Below, piece by piece: positions 60,364-64,000 of a DNA stretch of 64,000 nucleotides; position 1 is the stretch's first letter; each line of letters starts with the position of its first letter. A program made the position numbers and the translations under genes. The notes below the pieces were generated by a model. It did not search any database. It was not told the DNA's origin and saw only the letters and a list, made by a program, of their open reading frames with translations. The stretch comes from Mesorhizobium atlanticum. GTDB taxonomy: Bacteria > Pseudomonadota > Alphaproteobacteria > Rhizobiales > Rhizobiaceae. Location of the stretch: the NCBI RefSeq assembly GCF_003289965.1, contig NZ_QMBQ01000010.1, forward strand, positions 62,001 through 126,000, read 5' to 3'.

Positions 60364-60749
60364 CGCCCCCTCACCTGTTTCGGACACGGACCGGGCGCGG
60401 TTCGGTGTCGGCTCTGTCGGATTGCGTCTTATCTGCCATTTGCTGCCCAAGCCCGATGCGAAGCGGGCCGGGTGGGACAAGAACTCCGCTGCCTTTTCGT
60501 TGGCCAGGGCGGGAAGCCGGAGAAACCAGCCCTGTTCTCTTTGCCACCAGGTCCGGCTGACACGGCCCGCCAATCACAACCCGGTGCCGGCCCTATGGTT
60601 CCGCGAACACCCCGAGGGCCGGAAGCTGGAGGAATGCGGAGCCCAGCGCCGATGCCATAAAACCGTGCCGCGCGATCTTCGCTTTGGGGAGGCGCAGTTG
60701 TATGATCGGCGGCTAGCTTACAGCTGTCGGGCTAACGGGTATCTTGGCA
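60364..60749. other. Intergenic region with weak stress promoter
   Basis: 386 bases without a gene, between the divergent YihY-type and HWE-kinase genes. On the minus strand GGAAC (60602-60598), 16 bases, GGTT (60581-60578) could start the YihY-type transcript. Confidence 0.4.
60578..60602 (-). promoter_or_regulatory. Weak EcfG-like promoter
   Basis: On the minus strand GGAAC-N16-GGTT; one mismatch. About 215 bases before the YihY-type start. Confidence 0.3.
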
Positions 60750-61757
60750 ATGGATTTGGAGGACCTCTACCGGATTCTTCGGACAGGTCACGTGCAGGCC
60801 CAAGGCATTGTCGACACTGTTCCCGATCCCATGCTGGTGCTGGACTCCGCCCTGACCGTGCAAAGCGCAAACCGCGCCTTCTTCAGAACATTCGCGGTGG
60901 ACCGTTACGACACCATAGGACAGCACCTGTACGAGCTGGGCAACGGTCAATGGGATATCCCCGAGCTGCGTCATCTTCTGGGAGAGGTGATCCCGAAAAG
61001 CTCGGCAGTGATGGACTACAGAGTGACGCATGATTTCCCGCAAATCGGGAAGAAAATCATGCTTCTCACAGCGCGCACCGTGTTCAATCCGGACAATGTC
61101 AGCCACCTCATGTTGCTGTCGATCGTGGACATTACGGAGAGAAGCCGGAAGGAAGCGGAATTCGAAGCGGTGTTTGGCGAACTCCGGCACCGGCTCAAGA
61201 ACGTGCTTGGGCTGGTGCGGGCGCTGGCCAACCAGACGAAGGCGGAAGGCATTTCGGGAGAGGAATATCGCAAGGTGTTCCTCGGCCGGCTGCACGCCGT
61301 TGCGGACGCAAATGATCTGGCATTCAGCGATCATGGTGAAGACAGCCTCGAAGCTTTGGTGGCGCGAGCGACAAAGCCCTTCCAAACCACTCCGGAGACG
61401 ATCATCGTCGAGCCCGGGCCGCCGGTGGCATTGGCCTCGAAGGAGATCATGTCGCTCAGTCTTCTGCTGCACGAACTGGCGACCAATGCCATCAAGTATG
61501 GCGCTTTGTCAGCCCCGGCGGGGACGGTCCGAATACGATGGGAGGTCGAGCAAGGCGATCATCCATTGCTGCGACTGTCATGGCGCGAGAGCGGCGGCCC
61601 GCCGGTACGCAAGCCTGCCTCGACAGGGTACGGAACCCAACTCATTAAATTCGCCATCGCCTACAATCTCGGTGGCCAGGTGGAACAGAAATACCGAACC
61701 GAAGGTTTCGAAGCCGAGATAGTCGTCCCACTCGAAAGGGCCGCTCGCCCAGATTGA
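60750..61757 (+). CDS. PAS-containing HWE-type histidine kinase
   Basis: A 335-residue cytosolic kinase: PAS domain (GIVDTVPDPMLVLDSALTVQSANRAFFRTFAVDRYDTIGQHLYELGNGQWDIPELRHLL), then H147 in GELRHRLKNVLGLVRALANQT and an N-box HELATNAIKYGAL, and the terminal GTQLIKFAIAYNLGGQVEQKY. It is typical of LOV/PAS HWE kinases that phosphorylate single-domain receivers. The gene next to it encodes such a receiver. ATG 60750 is chosen over a TTG six bases upstream. Confidence 0.85.
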   Translation: MDLEDLYRILRTGHVQAQGIVDTVPDPMLVLDSALTVQSANRAFFRTFAVDRYDTIGQHLYELGNGQWDIPELRHLLGEVIPKSSAVMDYRVTHDFPQIGKKIMLLTARTVFNPDNVSHLMLLSIVDITERSRKEAEFEAVFGELRHRLKNVLGLVRALANQTKAEGISGEEYRKVFLGRLHAVADANDLAFSDHGEDSLEALVARATKPFQTTPETIIVEPGPPVALASKEIMSLSLLLHELATNAIKYGALSAPAGTVRIRWEVEQGDHPLLRLSWRESGGPPVRKPASTGYGTQLIKFAIAYNLGGQVEQKYRTEGFEAEIVVPLERAARPD

Positions 61758-61763
61758 TGGCCG

Positions 61764-62120
61764 GTGCAAAAGACCATCTTGATCGTCGAGGATGAATTCG
61801 TCATCGCGATGGATCTTAAGGTCATGCTCGAGCGCCAGGGATGGCGGGTACTGGGCCCAGTCGCCGGAGTCGCAAACGCGCTCCGCCTGCTGGAAGACGA
61901 ACGGCCGACGGTCGCCCTGCTCGACGTGAATTTAGGCGACCAACTCGTCACGCTCGTAGCCGAGGCCTTGCGCAGCCGTGGTGTGCCTTTCGCGGTGGCG
62001 AGCGCTTATGACAAGCCGGAACTCGTCGGCGGGGCCGTGCTGGCGGGGGTGCCCAATGTGGGCAAACCGACATCGGAGCGGAACCTCCTGGAGGTTCTGG
62101 CGAAGCTCTCGACGTCCTGA
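61764..62120 (+). CDS. Single-domain response regulator (receiver)
   Basis: A 118-residue receiver: acidic pocket E9-D10-E11 (IVEDEF), phospho-acceptor D54 in LLDVNLGD, conserved Lys K101 in NVGKPTSERNLL. No output domain. GTG at 61764 is six bases after the kinase stop, so the pair is one operon. Single-domain receivers paired with HWE kinases (as LovR with LovK) tune the general stress pathway. Confidence 0.88.
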   Translation: MQKTILIVEDEFVIAMDLKVMLERQGWRVLGPVAGVANALRLLEDERPTVALLDVNLGDQLVTLVAEALRSRGVPFAVASAYDKPELVGGAVLAGVPNVGKPTSERNLLEVLAKLSTS

Positions 62121-62193
62121 CCTCGCGACCCTGGGCACGAAACCTCATCCCATCGCGATGCAGCGCAATTGAAACAGCAACGAACGGGTATAT

Positions 62194-62209
62194 ACTTAGC
62201 TGACTAAGT
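62194..62209. promoter_or_regulatory. Short dyad before a small gene
   Basis: ACTTAG-CTGA-CTAAGT, 6-bp perfect arms, just upstream of the ATG at 62231. A MarR-type or similar operator is possible. Confidence 0.35.
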
Positions 62210-62230
62210 GATTCATGGCACGGTGAACCG

Positions 62231-62416
62231 ATGGCCAAGAAGAAGGACAGACAGGCCAGTTCGGGCATCGCGGAGGCGTCCCCCGCCGAAATCCATGAGG
62301 CGGCTTATTTTGCCCGCAAATGCGGCCTCACCCGCGACGAAGCCCTGCGGATGATCCGCGAGGCGCACGCCTCGCCGGTCCTCAAGCCGGCCGGAAGCGA
62401 AAAGCGCAAACACTGA
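62231..62416 (+). CDS. Small basic hypothetical protein
   Basis: A 61-residue protein (MAKKKDRQASSGIAEASPAE, IHEAAYFARKCGLTRDEALRMIREAHAS), resembling DUF3606-type helix-turn-helix-like small proteins. Basic ends. Function unknown. Confidence 0.6.
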   Translation: MAKKKDRQASSGIAEASPAEIHEAAYFARKCGLTRDEALRMIREAHASPVLKPAGSEKRKH

Positions 62417-62442
62417 TCCGTATTGCTCAAAGGAGCGGGACC

Positions 62443-62748
62443 TCATTTGCTCGTCTGCGGCGGCACCTCGCCCGGCTTGATAATCGGCATTTCGCTGCCG
62501 GTCGGCGGCGGGGGCGTCGCGTTGTCGTCACCGGTCGGCGGCGGCTTCAGCACGCCGCCGCAATTGCTGAGCTGTTTTGACAGTTCGTCGGTATCGGCCT
62601 GTTGCTTCTGTTTCTGCTGCTGGCCGTTGGCGTCGGTCTGGGCCTGGCAGTTCTGCGTCGGCTGACCCTTCGGTTGGGCGGCGGTCTGCGCCGCCGCCGG
62701 CATGGCGGGGATCAGAGCGAAGGCCACTATGAGAAGTGCTTTCTTCAT
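62443..62748 (-). CDS. Secreted low-complexity protein
   Basis: A 101-residue protein with a signal peptide (cleavage near AAA-Q) and a Gln/Pro/Thr-rich mature part with two cysteines (QNCQA, SNCGG) and TPPPPTGSEMP. Likely disordered. AGGAGG precedes ATG 62748. It lies 16 bases past the SDR gene stop and may be co-transcribed with it. Confidence 0.7.
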   Translation of the reverse strand: MKKALLIVAFALIPAMPAAAQTAAQPKGQPTQNCQAQTDANGQQQKQKQQADTDELSKQLSNCGGVLKPPPTGDDNATPPPPTGSEMPIIKPGEVPPQTSK

Positions 62749-62764
62749 GGGATCCTCCTGATGG

Positions 62765-63784
62765 TCAGTAGCCCCCGATGATCGGCAGGATCTCGCCGGT
62801 GATGTAGCTGGAGCATTGCGGCGAGGCCAGGAACACATAGGCCGGCGCGATCTCCTCCGGCTGGGCGGGCCGCTTCATCGGCGTCTTGGCGCCGAACTGC
62901 GAAACGTCCCCCGCCTGCTTTTCCGACGGATTGAGCGGCGTCCAGACCGGACCGGGCGCCACCGCATTGACGCGGATGCCCTTCGCGATGAGGTTGCCGG
63001 AGAGCGCGCGCGTGAAAGCGTGGATGCCGCCCTTGGTCATCGAGTAATCAACCAGTTCCTTTGAGCCTTCGATGCCGGTGACGGAACCGGTGTTGATGAT
63101 CGCCGAGCCGGGTTTCATGTGCGGCACGGCTTCCTGCGCCATGTGGAAATAGCCGTAGAGATTGGTCTTCAGCGTGGTGTCGAAATGCTTTTCGGTGAGA
63201 TCGGCGAAGTCGGCTGAGTGGACCTGGAAGGCCGCGTTGTTGACGAGCACGTCGAGCCTGCCGAAGGCCTTGACCGTCTCGGCCACCGCCTTGCGGCAGA
63301 AGGCGCGTTTGGCCACGTCGCCGCGCAGCGTGACGCAGCGCCTGCCCTCGGCCTCGACCGCCTGCTTCGTCGCCTTGGCGTCGCGGTCCTCGCTGAGATA
63401 GACGATGGCGACATCGGCGCCTTCGCGCGCGAACAGCACGGCGACCGCGCGGCCGATGCCGGAGTCGCCGCCGGTGATGAGCGCGACCTTGTCCTTGAGC
63501 TTGCCGGACCCTTGCCAGAACGGCGCGTCATAGAGCGGCGCCGGCTCGATCGCCCATTCCTCGCCGGGCTTGGGGTGATGCTGCTTCGGGAAAGGCGGCG
63601 TGGGATAGCGGCGCGCGCCGGCCTGCATCGCGCCGGAGGCTTTCGGCTTCGGCTTGCCGCGATCGGTGGCATCGACCTGGCGCTGGACGCTGCGCTGCCT
63701 GCGCGCGGCCTTGGCGGTGTCTGGTTTCTCGCCAGTCACCGATTTCCGGGCTGCATCTGATTTCGTTCGGCTGCTGATCGGCAT
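62765..63784 (-). CDS. Short-chain dehydrogenase/reductase, general-stress type
   Basis: A 339-residue SDR with a basic N-terminal extension of about 95 residues. The coenzyme motif is TGGDSGIG, the NAA motif NNAAFQ, and the catalytic YxxxK is YSMTK with S in TGSV; the long form with PTPPFPKQHHPKPGEEW matches YhxD/YhdG-type stress SDRs. Substrate unknown. ATG at 63784. Upstream CCAAC-N16-CGTT is only a partial stress-promoter match. Confidence 0.87.
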   Translation of the reverse strand: MPISSRTKSDAARKSVTGEKPDTAKAARRQRSVQRQVDATDRGKPKPKASGAMQAGARRYPTPPFPKQHHPKPGEEWAIEPAPLYDAPFWQGSGKLKDKVALITGGDSGIGRAVAVLFAREGADVAIVYLSEDRDAKATKQAVEAEGRRCVTLRGDVAKRAFCRKAVAETVKAFGRLDVLVNNAAFQVHSADFADLTEKHFDTTLKTNLYGYFHMAQEAVPHMKPGSAIINTGSVTGIEGSKELVDYSMTKGGIHAFTRALSGNLIAKGIRVNAVAPGPVWTPLNPSEKQAGDVSQFGAKTPMKRPAQPEEIAPAYVFLASPQCSSYITGEILPIIGGY

Positions 63785-63917
63785 GATGGTCTCCTTTCAG
63801 GGGACAACGCTTGTCACCAGAAAAGGTTGGCCCCGGTTCGTCGACTGCCGAGATGCCGGCATACATCAAAGTTAAATGCGGCTGACCGGTCCGGGGTGCT
63901 AACCCTTCGTCATTGGG

Positions 63918-63939
63918 GGGACTCTCGAGGAGGAGTCCC
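63918..63939 (+). promoter_or_regulatory. Hairpin presenting the Shine-Dalgarno site
   Basis: GGGACTC pairs with GAGTCCC; the loop carries the start of the perfect AGGAGG (63928-63933) seven bases before ATG 63941. It could tune translation of the last gene. Confidence 0.45.
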
Positions 63940-63940
63940 A

Positions 63941-64000
63941 ATGGACGTTCGAATTTTCATCGGCAGCCTGTCGGCCGCTTTGTCGCGCCGGCGCCCCGCC
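63941..64000 (+). CDS. Partial gene at the right edge
   Basis: ATG at 63941 with AGGAGG upstream opens a frame that runs off the window after 20 codons (MDVRIFIGSLSAALSRRRPA). Too short to name. Confidence 0.6.
   Translation, partial: MDVRIFIGSLSAALSRRRPA

Overview
The window is a GC-rich, gene-dense chromosomal segment that looks like a Mesorhizobium-type member of the Rhizobiales. The grounds are a complete aapJQMP general amino-acid transporter, a choline/betaine uptake gene divergent from a BetI-like repressor, several families of rhizobial palindromic intergenic elements, and promoters of the alphaproteobacterial general-stress type (GGAAC-N16/17-CGTT). Species is not resolved. I see no rRNA, tRNA, CRISPR array, IS transposase or plasmid replication gene.

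Left part (0-14.5 kb): Tat-exported metallophosphoesterase, a secreted protein, a cupredoxin, an alpha/beta hydrolase coupled to a ChoX/ProX-like binding protein with a divergent BetI-like regulator and paired operators, fumarase C, two tandem DoxX proteins, a translationally coupled ppk-ppx pair, a CHCC zinc-finger protein, an FAD monooxygenase and a TIGR02117 protein. 14.5-20.5 kb: aapJQMP (minus strand) and a cystathionine beta-lyase-like gene. 20.5-25.4 kb: an ECF sigma factor with a DUF4142/cupredoxin pair that share an apparent own-promoter motif, an HPP-CBS protein, and an enoyl-CoA hydratase divergent from a TetR gene. 25.4-31.6 kb: a LacI-regulated sugar ABC operon bracketed by an exact 56-bp direct repeat, one copy of which is the 3' end of an ArsB/NhaD-type permease gene.

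Right part (31.7-64 kb): mostly small stress-type genes: DUF3309 and other tiny membrane proteins, CsbD, DUF892, an SPW protein, a cold-shock protein, a YihY-type protein, a stress-type SDR, MsrA, two HWE-type histidine kinases and an orphan receiver. Four full-consensus and six weaker GGAAC-N16/17-nGTT promoters sit before many of these, so the region reads as a cluster of general-stress-response targets; the sigma factor EcfG itself is not in the window. It also holds an orphan phage-type lysis cassette (38.7-39.6 kb), a divergent tryptophan-dioxygenase-superfamily gene with an AsnC regulator, a Gly/Asn-repeat protein, a three-gene operon (44.9-47.4 kb) of a small membrane protein, an HTTM membrane protein and a secreted protein reminiscent of sdpABC, a short MttB-family methyltransferase, and pyrophosphatase plus isochorismatase genes.

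The points most worth a second look are the HTTM operon, the 56-bp repeat-bracketed ABC cassette, the divergent stress promoters at 34.5 kb, the sigma-factor promoter pair at 20.6/21.3 kb, the leader terminator before the lysis cassette, and palindromic repeats whose edges supply the stop codons of at least four genes.
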